A program made the translations under genes and the position numbers. From Methylotenera_A sp963701715 (GTDB taxonomy: Bacteria; Pseudomonadota; Gammaproteobacteria; Burkholderiales; Methylophilaceae): DNA of 64,000 bases. Each line of letters opens with the position of its first letter. Positions within the stretch are counted from its first letter, which is position 1. Where the stretch lies: positions 310,001 through 374,000 of the forward strand of contig CAVPAX010000004.1 of the NCBI GenBank assembly GCA_963701715.1, written 5' to 3'. The notes beneath the pieces were generated by a model that made no database searches, was not told where the DNA came from, and saw nothing but the letters and a program-made list of their open reading frames with translations. Positions 17,308 to 26,808 of the stretch are shown piece by piece.

Positions 17308-18114
17308 ATGCAAAAATTAATACCCTATTTTGCTGTCGCATTTATCTACTTAGCGGTAGCAGCCGATTTTTGGCGCGGCGCAAGAACTGCCGCCCATAAT
17401 CATTCGTTAGAATTGCATTCCTCGATGGTTGCTTTAGGCCTTTTGATTCATGGCTGGCTATTGTATCAAGGCATCTTTACTGAGGGTTTTAATCTAGGTT
17501 TCTATAATGCACTATCCGCAATATTCTGGCTGACTGTACTTGTTTACTGGCTCGCCAATTTAAAACATCAATTACACAGCCTGCAGGCCTTTGTATTACC
17601 GCCCGCAGCCTTATTTGCACTGCTGCCCGCTTTTGAAGTGAGTGATCATTATCTTTCTGAGGAAATTCAGCCTTTATTTATAGCGCACATTGGCATTGCG
17701 TTGCTGGCGTATAGTTTATTTACCTTTGCAGCTTTGCATGCACTACTGATGATGATTGCCGAGCGCAGTCTGCACAATAAACCCAGCTTGATTAAATTAC
17801 CCGGCTTTCCACCGCTTCTGGTGATGGAGAGTTTATTGTTTAAAGTAATTAAAATTGGTTTTGTTCTGCTGACTTTTACATTGATAAGCGGCATGCTGTT
17901 CTCGGAACAGATTTTTGAGAGACCCATGCAGTTTAACCATAAGACTATATTTTCCATTGCCTCATGGGTAATTTATGGCTGGCTGCTGTTTGGACGCTAT
18001 AAATACGGCTGGCGAGGTAGTAAAGCGATTAAATTAACGCTGATTGGTTTTGTATTATTGTTACTAGCCTACGTTGGTAGCAAGTTTATTTTGCAGGTAT
18101 TGCTACATCGCTAA
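17308..18114 (+). CDS. CcsA/YpjD-like inner membrane protein (cytochrome c assembly family)
   Basis: 268 residues with about eight hydrophobic helices, matching the cytochrome c assembly protein family (CcsA/CcmC/YpjD). The conserved core HIGIALLAYSLFTFAALHAL and the later histidine in FNHKTIFSIASWVIYG fit. CcsA proteins handle heme for cytochrome c maturation. YpjD-type members next to ffh are common in proteobacteria and their role is not settled. It is divergent from ffh with a 116-bp promoter region. Confidence 0.85.
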   Translation: MQKLIPYFAVAFIYLAVAADFWRGARTAAHNHSLELHSSMVALGLLIHGWLLYQGIFTEGFNLGFYNALSAIFWLTVLVYWLANLKHQLHSLQAFVLPPAALFALLPAFEVSDHYLSEEIQPLFIAHIGIALLAYSLFTFAALHALLMMIAERSLHNKPSLIKLPGFPPLLVMESLLFKVIKIGFVLLTFTLISGMLFSEQIFERPMQFNHKTIFSIASWVIYGWLLFGRYKYGWRGSKAIKLTLIGFVLLLLAYVGSKFILQVLLHR

Positions 18115-18124
18115 TTGATGCAAT

Positions 18125-18802
18125 CTACCTTAAACTGATTTGTGGCCAAGCTTGCTCTTCTGCATAGGCAGTTAAAATAGCATCCGCATCTACAGCTACC
18201 GGATTGGTTACCAACTTCATTAGCGGCAAATCATTATGTGAATCACTGTAGAAATAGCTATGCTTAAAATCGCTTAATTGCTTGCCACGCGCTGCCAGCC
18301 ACTGATTTAGCCGTGTGACTTTTCCCTCTTTATATGTTGGCACACCAGTCACACCGCCGGTATATTCGCCATTGACCATTTCCGGGTCGCTGCCGATTAA
18401 ATGCTCAACACCATATGCTGTGGCAATCGGCTTGGTCACAAAACTGTTAGTAGCCGTAATGACCACACACAAATCGCCCACCGCTTTGTGTTGATTAACC
18501 AAATCTTGTGATTTTTGTGTCATCATCGGGCGAATCACTTTTTGCATATACTTCAAATGTAATTCGTCTAAAAACTTCTTCGGATGCTGAGACAATGGTT
18601 GTAGTTGAAATTTCAAAAACTCCACGATATTCAAACAGCCATTTTTATAGTCTGTATAAAACTGCTCATTCCTATCGTGGTGTGTTTTGGCGTCAAGTAA
18701 ACCCTCGCTAATTAAAAACAGACTCCAATTGTAATCACTATCGCCTGCCAGCAATGTATTGTCTAAATCGAATAATGCTAAATTTTGCTTAATTTGTTTC
18801 AT
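18125..18802 (-). CDS. HAD-IB family phosphatase (SerB-like)
   Basis: HAD superfamily hydrolase with the nucleophile motif DLDNTL, a motif II threonine in VITATN and the C-terminal acidic motif YSDSHNDLPLM. These define subfamily IB, which includes phosphoserine phosphatase-like enzymes acting on small phosphorylated metabolites. The substrate is not evident. ATG 18802 is preferred because it gives the typical short N-terminus and avoids overlap; an upstream start at 18817 would overlap the EamA gene by 14 nt. It follows the EamA gene closely, so they are probably cotranscribed. Confidence 0.85.
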   Translation of the reverse strand: MKQIKQNLALFDLDNTLLAGDSDYNWSLFLISEGLLDAKTHHDRNEQFYTDYKNGCLNIVEFLKFQLQPLSQHPKKFLDELHLKYMQKVIRPMMTQKSQDLVNQHKAVGDLCVVITATNSFVTKPIATAYGVEHLIGSDPEMVNGEYTGGVTGVPTYKEGKVTRLNQWLAARGKQLSDFKHSYFYSDSHNDLPLMKLVTNPVAVDADAILTAYAEEQAWPQISLR

Positions 18803-18803
18803 A

Positions 18804-19679
18804 TTAAATTTCATCATTTTTTACAGAGAGCACTAAAAATACACCTACCAAAATTACTGCAAGTGCCAAATATTCATTTGTGGTCACTTGCTCGTTTGCC
18901 AGCCAAATACCTGCAACAAAAGCGACTACTGGATTCACAAATGTATTGCTGCTCGCCACCAGTGGACGTACAGTTTTAAGCAAATATTGATAGGCGCTAT
19001 AAGCCACCAATGAGCCAAGCACCACCAAAAATAACATCGCACCCCAAGATTTGGTACTAATATTTTGAGGCCAAGTCTCGCCTTGAAATGTGCTTACCAA
19101 TAACAGAACAACGCCTCCAACCAGCATTTGTACTGCACTTGCCATCAGCCCCTTCGGCATTGCTAGATGCTTACTCCATACCGAACCAAAAGACCAACTT
19201 GCTGCAGCAAAAATCAGCAACATTGCGCTAACGAAATCACCATGCAAGCTGCCGCCTACATTTAACATTACGATACCGACAAAACCAATGGCAATGCCTA
19301 TCCACTCCTGTGGGGTAATTTTATGCCCCCAAATGGAAGAAAAAATCGCCATCCAAATTGGTGCGGTTGCGATGGAAAGTGCTGCTATGCTTGATGAAAC
19401 GGTCTGTTGCACATAGCACACCGTACCATTGCCTAAAGCGGGCAACAAAACACCAACAGCGCCAGCACCCAACCATTGTCGTTTTGAAGGGGTCGGCGCT
19501 CCTAAATAACGCATCACAACATACAAAACCACCCCAGCAATGGTAAATCGCATGCCCGCCATCAAAAATGGCGGAAAACTCTCAATGCCAAAGCGTATCG
19601 CAAGGTAAGTCGAGCCCCAAATAAAATAGGTGCAGAACAGCGCCAGTGAAATTAGTAGCGTTTGGTTTCTCTTGTTCAA
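18804..19679 (-). CDS. EamA/DMT-family transporter
   Basis: 291 residues with ten predicted membrane helices in two EamA repeats, of the YedA/RhaT class (WGSTYLAIRFGIESFPP in the first repeat; YSAYQYLLKTVRPLVASSN in the second). Such proteins export amino acids or other metabolites. TTG at 19679 directly follows the leuA stop and gives the standard N-terminus. Position in a leuA operon hints at amino acid export, but this is an inference. Confidence 0.85.
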   Translation of the reverse strand: MNKRNQTLLISLALFCTYFIWGSTYLAIRFGIESFPPFLMAGMRFTIAGVVLYVVMRYLGAPTPSKRQWLGAGAVGVLLPALGNGTVCYVQQTVSSSIAALSIATAPIWMAIFSSIWGHKITPQEWIGIAIGFVGIVMLNVGGSLHGDFVSAMLLIFAAASWSFGSVWSKHLAMPKGLMASAVQMLVGGVVLLLVSTFQGETWPQNISTKSWGAMLFLVVLGSLVAYSAYQYLLKTVRPLVASSNTFVNPVVAFVAGIWLANEQVTTNEYLALAVILVGVFLVLSVKNDEI

Positions 19680-21227
19680 TTAGACTTGGGGGTGAGCACG
19701 TTCGAGTTTCGAATGCAATTTATTAAGGCCATTCAAATACGCTTTAGCCGAAGCAATCACAATATCCGTATCTGCACCCTGGCCATTCACGATGCGTCCA
19801 CCTTTGGCCAAACGCACTGTCACTTCGCCTTGCGCGTCGGTGCCGCTGGTGATGTTATTGACTGAATAAAGCTGTAACTCCGCGCCGCTATTCACAATGC
19901 TTTCAATCGCTTTAAAACTCGCGTCTACCGGCCCGCCTCCATCAGCCTCGGCTTTTTTCTCTATGCCGGAATCGCTGATGGTAATATGCGCATGTGGCAC
20001 TTCGCCCGTCTGCGAGGCCACTTGCAAGTACACTAACTTGTAGTTTTCGCTTGTTTCAGAAACGAACTCGTCACTCACCAATGCGTGCAAATCTTCATCA
20101 AAGATTTCTGATTTTTTGTCGGCCAATTCCTTAAATCGGCTAAATGCTGCGTTCAAGGCATCTTCGCTTTCCAACTCGATACCAAGTTCCTTCAAGCGCG
20201 TTCTAAATGCATTGCGGCCCGACAATTTGCCCAAAGTCAATTTATTCGCATTCCAGCCCACATCCTCAGCACGCATGATTTCGTAAGTCTCGCGATGCTT
20301 CAATACGCCATCCTGATGAATGCCACTTTCGTGCGCAAAAGCATTGGCGCCCACGATAGCTTTGTTAGGCTGCACCGGATAGCCTGTAATGGTAGAAACC
20401 AATTTGCTGGTTGGTACGATTTGCGTAGTGTCAATGCGTGTATCCAAATTGAAAATGTCACGACGGGTTTTAATCGCCATCACAATCTCTTCCAAGCTCG
20501 CATTGCCTGCGCGTTCACCCAAGCCATTAATCGTACATTCGACTTGACGTGCACCGCCCATCACCGCTGCCAATGAGTTGGCCACTGCCATGCCCAAATC
20601 ATTATGGCAGTGCGTTGACCACACCACCTTATCGCTATTTTTAACACGCTTAATCAAGGTTGCCATGCGCTCACCCCAAGGCGCGGGAATGCTATAACCG
20701 ACAGTATCTGGCACGTTAATCGTTTTGGCACCTGCTTCAATTACCGCATCAAATACGCGCACCAAAAAATCAATGTCGGAACGCACTGCATCCTCGGCTG
20801 AAAACTCAACATCTGGCGTATATTCCAACGCCCATTTCACTGCCTGCACAGCTCGTTCTACTACCTGGTCTTCGGTCATGCGGAGCTTGTTTTCCATGTG
20901 TATTTTGCTGGTAGCGATAAAAGTATGAATGCGGCCATTTTTCTCGTCGTGCTGCATGGCAGGCCAAATCGCCTCGCCAGCTCGGCGTACGTCGTTTTCG
21001 CTGGCGCGCGCAAGCGAGCAGACAATTGATTTATGAATCAAGCCCGCAATCGTGTGGATAGCGTCAAAATCGCCCGGACTGGCGGCTGCAAAACCTGCCT
21101 CAATCACATTTACCCCCAACTTTTCAAGTTGGCGCGCAATACGAATCTTTTCTTCTTTTGTCATAGCTGCGCCCGGGCTTTGTTCGCCATCACGCAAGGT
21201 GGTATCAAAAATAATAATGTTGTTCAT
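19680..21227 (-). CDS. leuA: 2-Isopropylmalate synthase
   Basis: 515 residues from ATG 21227. It condenses 2-ketoisovalerate with acetyl-CoA in the first committed step of leucine synthesis. The catalytic TIM barrel begins IIFDTTLRDGEQSPG, with the metal motif WSTHCHNDLGMAV and HESGIHQDG. The C-terminal region is the regulatory LeuA dimer domain for leucine feedback. An upstream in-frame start at 21287 would add 20 atypical residues. It lies about 260 nt downstream of pssA, with inverted repeats between. Confidence 0.97.
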   Translation of the reverse strand: MNNIIIFDTTLRDGEQSPGAAMTKEEKIRIARQLEKLGVNVIEAGFAAASPGDFDAIHTIAGLIHKSIVCSLARASENDVRRAGEAIWPAMQHDEKNGRIHTFIATSKIHMENKLRMTEDQVVERAVQAVKWALEYTPDVEFSAEDAVRSDIDFLVRVFDAVIEAGAKTINVPDTVGYSIPAPWGERMATLIKRVKNSDKVVWSTHCHNDLGMAVANSLAAVMGGARQVECTINGLGERAGNASLEEIVMAIKTRRDIFNLDTRIDTTQIVPTSKLVSTITGYPVQPNKAIVGANAFAHESGIHQDGVLKHRETYEIMRAEDVGWNANKLTLGKLSGRNAFRTRLKELGIELESEDALNAAFSRFKELADKKSEIFDEDLHALVSDEFVSETSENYKLVYLQVASQTGEVPHAHITISDSGIEKKAEADGGGPVDASFKAIESIVNSGAELQLYSVNNITSGTDAQGEVTVRLAKGGRIVNGQGADTDIVIASAKAYLNGLNKLHSKLERAHPQV

Positions 21228-21292
21228 GTTTGTTCCAAGCATATATTTAAATCGTGTATAGACGAATTCTAACCGCTGGACTTTCAATTCGC

Positions 21293-21399
21293 TACAGCAA
21301 TTATGCTGTAAGAATTCCAGCGAGCGTAAAGATACTTAAAATGGAGGTATGGTTAATGTGCGCTTGCGCGCAGCAGTACTAAGCTTGTTAAAAACAAGC
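21293..21399 (-). repeat. Two inverted repeats between pssA and leuA
   Basis: TACAGCA-ATTA-TGCTGTA (21293-21310) is a perfect 7-bp inverted repeat 66 bp upstream of the leuA ATG. GCTTGTT (21383-21389) pairs with AACAAGC (21393-21399). Neither has a proper T-run as a terminator. The first could be an operator or a leader hairpin for leuA. Confidence 0.45.
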
Positions 21400-21487
21400 C
21401 AGCTTGAAAGAGTGAAGCCTGAAGTGTGAATTTATTCAACATGCTGTGAGTATAAGTTTTTATTAACGTTTTTTCAAGCAATCAGGC

Positions 21488-22282
21488 CTATCCGATTATG
21501 TTAGAATTTTTAATTCGTGATTTTACCCACAAATAATATCCTGAAAGTGCATACACCAACACCACAGTGAACAACACCTCAGGCGGGCTGTATGAAATCA
21601 GTACGAACATGAGCACAATGGCCAAGATAGCCACAAATGGCACACTTTCTTTTAAGTTGATATCTTTACCGCTATAAAATTTCAAGTCGCTCACCATGCT
21701 TCCGGCAGCAAATACGGTCAATCCCCAAGCCAGCCATTTCATTTGAATCGCGCCAAAAAATATTTCACGACCGCTTACATTATATTCATAAGACACCCAC
21801 ACAAAACCAGCTAACAATGCTGCGGCAGCAGGACTTGGCAAGCCTTGAAAATAGCGCTTGTCCTGATGCTCATCCTCCAACTTGGTATTAAAACGCGCCA
21901 GCCTTAATGCAGCGCAAGCACAATAAATAAAGGCGGCAATCCATCCCAATTTGCGCATGGGCTGCAGTGCCCAAACGTACATAATCAGCGCTGGCGCTAC
22001 ACCGAACGACACCATATCAGACAGACTGTCGTACTCCGCCCCAAACGCGCTTTGTGTGTTTGTCATACGCGCCACGCGCCCATCCAGACCATCCATTACC
22101 ATAGCAATAAAAATCGCTATGGCGGATTGCTCAAAATTGCTATTCATCGCCTGCACAATGGCATAAAAACCCGCAAACAAAGCAGCTGAAGTAAATAAGT
22201 TAGGTAATAAATAGATTCCGCGTGAGCGTAAGCTGGAATCATCTGCAACACGGCGCACAAGGCGTTGTTTAGGCTCTACCAT
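21488..22282 (-). CDS. pssA: CDP-diacylglycerol-serine O-phosphatidyltransferase
   Basis: 264 residues from ATG 22282 (MVEPKQRLVRR), a multi-spanning CDP-alcohol phosphatidyltransferase. The signature DGLDGRVARMTNTQSAFGAEYDSLSDMVSFG matches D-G-x2-A/G-R-x8-G-x3-D-x3-D in two separate stretches. It makes phosphatidylserine, the precursor of phosphatidylethanolamine. It is divergent from tgt and may be cotranscribed with leuA, an arrangement common in beta-proteobacteria. Confidence 0.93.
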   Translation of the reverse strand: MVEPKQRLVRRVADDSSLRSRGIYLLPNLFTSAALFAGFYAIVQAMNSNFEQSAIAIFIAMVMDGLDGRVARMTNTQSAFGAEYDSLSDMVSFGVAPALIMYVWALQPMRKLGWIAAFIYCACAALRLARFNTKLEDEHQDKRYFQGLPSPAAAALLAGFVWVSYEYNVSGREIFFGAIQMKWLAWGLTVFAAGSMVSDLKFYSGKDINLKESVPFVAILAIVLMFVLISYSPPEVLFTVVLVYALSGYYLWVKSRIKNSNIIG

Positions 22283-22386
22283 AATTTTTATGCAATTAAC
22301 TAAATATAAAGTGGTTAAGTATAGCAAAACACTGAGTATAGCAAAGCCATATGATAATATCGCGGCTAATTAATTTGTTGATTACC

Positions 22387-23496
22387 ATGCAATTTACATT
22401 ACACAAAACAGACGATCTCGCACGCCGCGGCGCACTGACACTTGCCCATGGCACGGTTGAAACTCCAGCCTTTATGCCTGTCGGCACGTATGGCACAGTG
22501 AAGGCCATGTCACCACTAGAACTGGATGAAATAGATGCGCACATCGTGCTGGGCAACACTTTTCATTTATGGCTACGTCCTGGCCTGGATGTAATTGCCG
22601 CACACGGCGGCTTGCACAAGTTTATGGGTTGGAACAAACCCATACTTACCGATTCTGGTGGCTTTCAGGTATGGAGCTTAGGTGATTTAAGAAAAATCAG
22701 TGAAGAAGGTGTGAAATTCCGCTCACCTATTAATGGTGACAGCTGTTTTTTAACGCCTGAAGAATCCATGCGTATTCAAAAAGTGTTGAACAGCGACATC
22801 GTGATGATCTTTGATGAATGCACGCCCTACCCCGCCACACATAAAGAAGCCAGTGATTCTATGCAATTGAGTTTACGCTGGGCAAAGCGCAGCAAAGATG
22901 CACACCAAGGTAACATCAACGCGCTTTTCGGCATCATCCAAGGCGGTATGTACGAGGACTTAAGAGATATTTCTTTAAATGGTTTAGTTGATATTGGCTT
23001 TGATGGCTATGCGATAGGAGGCCTATCAGTAGGTGAACCGAAAGAAGATATGTTACGTATTCTCGCGCACACTGCGCCCAAAATGCCGCAAAACAAACCA
23101 CGTTATTTAATGGGTGTAGGTACACCGGAAGACTTGGTGGATGCGGTGACTCAGGGCATTGATATGTTCGATTGCGTGATGCCTACCCGCAATGCGCGCA
23201 ACGGCTGGCTATTTACGCAATATGGCGATATAAAAATTAAAAATGCCAGTTACAAAAATGACACCCGACCGCTGGATGCAGATTGTGCTTGTTATACCTG
23301 CCGCAATTTCACGCGCGCTTATTTGCATCATTTACACAAAGTGGGCGAGATTCTGGGCGCGCGCCTCAACACCATCCACAATCTTCATTACTATCAATTC
23401 TTGATGAAATGTATGCGCAATGCGATTGAGGCAGGAACTTTTACTACATTTAAACAGGATTTTGCAACTAAACGCACACAACTAGGCTTACTGTAA
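22387..23496 (+). CDS. tgt: Queuine tRNA-ribosyltransferase
   Basis: 369 residues from ATG 22387 (MQFTLHKTDDLARRG). It exchanges guanine-34 of GUN-anticodon tRNAs for preQ1. The aspartates and loop for base exchange are seen (DSGGFQVWSL; FDCVMPTRNARNG), and the zinc site CACYTC followed by the C-terminal histidine region. It heads the tgt-yajC-secD-secF group, a widely conserved order, although queA is 30 kb away. Confidence 0.97.
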   Translation: MQFTLHKTDDLARRGALTLAHGTVETPAFMPVGTYGTVKAMSPLELDEIDAHIVLGNTFHLWLRPGLDVIAAHGGLHKFMGWNKPILTDSGGFQVWSLGDLRKISEEGVKFRSPINGDSCFLTPEESMRIQKVLNSDIVMIFDECTPYPATHKEASDSMQLSLRWAKRSKDAHQGNINALFGIIQGGMYEDLRDISLNGLVDIGFDGYAIGGLSVGEPKEDMLRILAHTAPKMPQNKPRYLMGVGTPEDLVDAVTQGIDMFDCVMPTRNARNGWLFTQYGDIKIKNASYKNDTRPLDADCACYTCRNFTRAYLHHLHKVGEILGARLNTIHNLHYYQFLMKCMRNAIEAGTFTTFKQDFATKRTQLGLL

Positions 23497-23561
23497 TAAT
23501 CAGCATAAGTCTGTGTTAAAATCCAACGCTGTTTAAAATTAAATTTATTAGGAATTAAAAC

Positions 23562-23882
23562 ATGTTTATCAGTAATGCATACGCCGCTTCAACGCCAGCA
23601 CCAGGTGGCGACTTGATGAGTTTTTTACCCATTATTATTATTTTTGTTTTATTCTATTTCATGCTGATTCGCCCTCAAATGAAGCAAGCCAAACAGCAAA
23701 AGGCCATGATCGAGGCGCTTAAAGCTGGGGATGAGATAGCAACCGTAGGCGGAGTGGTAGGTAAAATCACGAAAGTGGGTGACAACTTTTTAAGCGTTGA
23801 GATCGCTGCCAACACAGTGATTAACGTACAAAAGCATTCTGTGCAGACCTTATTGCCTCCAGGCACTATTAAATCTATTTAA
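23562..23882 (+). CDS. yajC: Sec translocase accessory subunit YajC
   Basis: 106 residues with one N-terminal membrane helix (FLPIIIIFVLFYFMLIRPQ) and a small cytoplasmic domain containing GDEIATVGGVVGKI. YajC associates with SecDF-SecYEG. It lies between tgt and secD as in most proteobacteria. Confidence 0.96.
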   Translation: MFISNAYAASTPAPGGDLMSFLPIIIIFVLFYFMLIRPQMKQAKQQKAMIEALKAGDEIATVGGVVGKITKVGDNFLSVEIAANTVINVQKHSVQTLLPPGTIKSI

Positions 23883-23904
23883 TAAATCAATTTAAAGCCG
23901 CGCT

Positions 23905-25752
23905 ATGAACCGCTATCCCACCTGGAAATATATTTTTATTGCAGTCGTCATTTTAATTGGCCTGTTGTTCACCATCCCCAATTTTTATGGCGAATCACCT
24001 GCAGTGCAAATCAGCCCAGCAAAAGCAACACTGAAAGCCAATCCCGAGCTGCTTAAAAAGGTAGAGGCCACATTGCAGCTTGCCAATATTAAATTTAATG
24101 GCATATTTCTGGATGCAAGCGGCGTGAAAGTGCGCTTTGAAAGCCCAGACGAGCAACTCAAAGCTAAAGATAAACTCATCGCCAACCTAGGCAAAGATTA
24201 CACAGTAGCCTTGAACTTGCTCTCTCAAACACCTAACTGGTTATTAAATATTGGTGCAAAACCAATGTATCTAGGTTTGGATCTACGTGGCGGGGTGCAT
24301 TTTTTATTGCAAGTCGACATGAAAGCGGCACTGGATAAGGCAGCTGAAAGCAGCGTAGGCGACTTCCGTACCGCCTTACGTCGCGAAAAAATCAATTATT
24401 TTGGCATTAGCCGCGATAGCCAGAAAGTAGAAGTGAAGTTTGAAACTGAAGCCGAACTTGAAAAAGCACGCAAAATTCTGAGCAAAGATTACCCAGATCT
24501 CACATACAACAGTGCTAAAAATGACAAAGAACACATGCTGATTGCAACCATCGGTGATGCAACCAAACTAAAAATTCAAGAATTTGCGCTTAAGCAAAAC
24601 CTGCAAACACTGCATAACCGGATTAATGAGCTTGGCGTTGCCGAACCTATCGTGCAGCAACAAGGCTTCGATCGGATTGTAGTGCAATTGCCAGGCGTGC
24701 AAGATACGGCCAAGGCCAAAGAGATTTTAGGTCGTACCGCGACGCTGGAAATCCGTATGGTAGATGAAGACAAAAAAGATATTGCCACACTGGAAGCCGC
24801 CGAAAAAGGTCAGGTACCGTTTGGTGACGAACTGTATAAAGACCGCGAAGGTCGTCCGATCTTGGTCAAGAAAAATGTGGTATTGACAGGTGACCGCATC
24901 ACCGATGCTGGTCCAGGCGTCAATCAACAAACAGGCGGCGCAGTAGTCAACGTGACGCTGGATGGCCGTGGTGCAGGTATTTTTAAAAACGTGACGCGTG
25001 ATAATGTCGGCAAGCGCATGGCTATTTTGCTGATTGAAAAAAATAGTACCGAAGTCATTACTGCACCCGTAATTAACGAGGAAATCGGTGGTGGTCATGT
25101 ACAAATCTCCGGCATGGATTCTGCGCAAGAAGCGACCGATATTTCGTTGTTGCTGCGTGCTGGCGCACTTGCTGCACCAATGGAGATTATCGAAGAACGC
25201 ACCGTCGGCCCCAGCATGGGTGAAGAAAACATCAAACGCGGCGTGCATTCTACGCTATGGGGCTTTGCCGCAATTGCTGCCATGATGATTATTTATTACA
25301 TGGTGTTTGGTGGCGTTTCTGTACTTGCCCTAGGCGTTAATCTGCTGTTGCTGGTGGCAGTTCTATCTATGCTGCAAGCCACCCTCACCTTGCCCGGCTT
25401 AGCCGCGATTGCCTTGGCTCTGGGCATGGCAATTGACGCTAACGTACTGATTAATGAACGCGTTCGCGAAGAACTGCGTAATGGTAATACGCCACAAGCC
25501 AGTATACATGCGGGTTATGACCGTGCTTTTGATACGATTATTGACTCTAACGTCACCACGTTAATTGCCGGCTTGGCCTTGTTTATGTTTGGTACTGGTC
25601 CGATTAAAGGCTTTGCTGTGGTACACGTGCTAGGCATATTAACCTCCATGTTCAGCGCGGTCTTGGTATCGCGGGCCATTGTGAATCTAATTTATGGCTA
25701 TCGCCGCAAACTCACCAAACTTTCAATTGGCCAGATTTACAGACCAGATTAA
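23905..25752 (+). CDS. secD: Protein translocase subunit SecD
   Basis: 615 residues with an N-terminal helix, a large periplasmic P1 region (starting LGLDLRGGVHFLLQVD) and a C-terminal RND-type membrane block with ALGMAIDANVLINERVREE, the proton-path aspartate motif. With SecF it uses the proton gradient to help pull exported proteins across the inner membrane. It is 22 nt after yajC and 30 nt before secF. Confidence 0.97.
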   Translation: MNRYPTWKYIFIAVVILIGLLFTIPNFYGESPAVQISPAKATLKANPELLKKVEATLQLANIKFNGIFLDASGVKVRFESPDEQLKAKDKLIANLGKDYTVALNLLSQTPNWLLNIGAKPMYLGLDLRGGVHFLLQVDMKAALDKAAESSVGDFRTALRREKINYFGISRDSQKVEVKFETEAELEKARKILSKDYPDLTYNSAKNDKEHMLIATIGDATKLKIQEFALKQNLQTLHNRINELGVAEPIVQQQGFDRIVVQLPGVQDTAKAKEILGRTATLEIRMVDEDKKDIATLEAAEKGQVPFGDELYKDREGRPILVKKNVVLTGDRITDAGPGVNQQTGGAVVNVTLDGRGAGIFKNVTRDNVGKRMAILLIEKNSTEVITAPVINEEIGGGHVQISGMDSAQEATDISLLLRAGALAAPMEIIEERTVGPSMGEENIKRGVHSTLWGFAAIAAMMIIYYMVFGGVSVLALGVNLLLLVAVLSMLQATLTLPGLAAIALALGMAIDANVLINERVREELRNGNTPQASIHAGYDRAFDTIIDSNVTTLIAGLALFMFGTGPIKGFAVVHVLGILTSMFSAVLVSRAIVNLIYGYRRKLTKLSIGQIYRPD

Positions 25753-25782
25753 TGCCGCAAATAAATAAAACGAGTAAAGATT

Positions 25783-26730
25783 ATGGAATTATTTAGAATC
25801 AAGAAAGATATCCCGTTTATGAGTTATGGCCGTTTAACAACGGCAATTTCTCTTATCACGTTTATTTTGGCAGTGTTTTTCCTGTCAACTAAAGGTTTAA
25901 ATTACGGAGTCGATTTCACTGGCGGCACTGTGATGGAAGTGAATTATCCTCAAACTGCCAATATTGAAAGCATTCGCAAGGCCGTGGATGGCATTGGCCT
26001 AAAAGATGCCACGGTACAAAACTTCGGTACAAGCCACGACGTCTTGATTCGCTTACCTTTGAAGAAAGAAATGTCAATTGCGCAGCTTTCTGAAACCGTG
26101 GCAAAAGCACTACAAGCAGCCGACCCAAAAGCTGAAGTTCGCCGCGTGGAATCAGTGGGCTCGCAAGTGGGTGAAGAGCTTTATGAAAATGGCGGATTGG
26201 CATTACTGCTTGTCTGCATAGGCATTATGGCTTATTTAGCAGTTCGCTTCGAATGGCGTTTTGCGGTCGCAGCGATAATTGCCAACATGCACGACGTTGT
26301 AATCATTTTAGGCTTTTTCGCCTTTTTTCAGTGGGAATTTAATCTCACCGTGCTTGCTGCAATTTTGGCGGTCTTGGGTTATTCTGTGAACGAATCCGTC
26401 GTAGTATTTGACCGGGTACGCGAGAATTTCCGCAAAATGCGCAAGGCCAATGTGATACAAGTGATTGATAACGCAATTACTCGTACCATGTCGCGCACCG
26501 TGATTACCCACCTGATGACGCAAACCATGGTTGGCTCCATGCTGTTATTTGGTGGCGAGGTGTTACACAACTTTGCACTTGCACTGACTATTGGTATTTT
26601 ATTTGGTATCTACTCTTCTGTATTGGTGGCTTGCCCAATCGCCATGTGGCTTGGTGTAAATCGCGCGAATCTCATTGGCGATGTTGAGAAAAAAGACACC
26701 AGCAAAGAAGCTGCAGAAGCCACGCCTTAA
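25783..26730 (+). CDS. secF: Protein translocase subunit SecF
   Basis: 315 residues with an N-terminal helix, the periplasmic start GVDFTGGTVMEVNY and the membrane core with LGYSVNESVVVFDRVREN, the SecF counterpart of the SecD aspartate motif. It forms the SecDF complex with the gene immediately upstream. Confidence 0.97.
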   Translation: MELFRIKKDIPFMSYGRLTTAISLITFILAVFFLSTKGLNYGVDFTGGTVMEVNYPQTANIESIRKAVDGIGLKDATVQNFGTSHDVLIRLPLKKEMSIAQLSETVAKALQAADPKAEVRRVESVGSQVGEELYENGGLALLLVCIGIMAYLAVRFEWRFAVAAIIANMHDVVIILGFFAFFQWEFNLTVLAAILAVLGYSVNESVVVFDRVRENFRKMRKANVIQVIDNAITRTMSRTVITHLMTQTMVGSMLLFGGEVLHNFALALTIGILFGIYSSVLVACPIAMWLGVNRANLIGDVEKKDTSKEAAEATP

Positions 26731-26808
26731 AGCATCGAATCCACCGCTTGATTATTGATACAGCATGCAGGTAAACTAAGCGCATCATGGCTTTTAACCT
26801 AACCACTC

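Noticed and set aside
24727..25248. 173-codon minus-strand open frame inside secD
   Set aside because: It is antisense to the conserved SecD periplasmic region and shows no family motif; a shadow frame.
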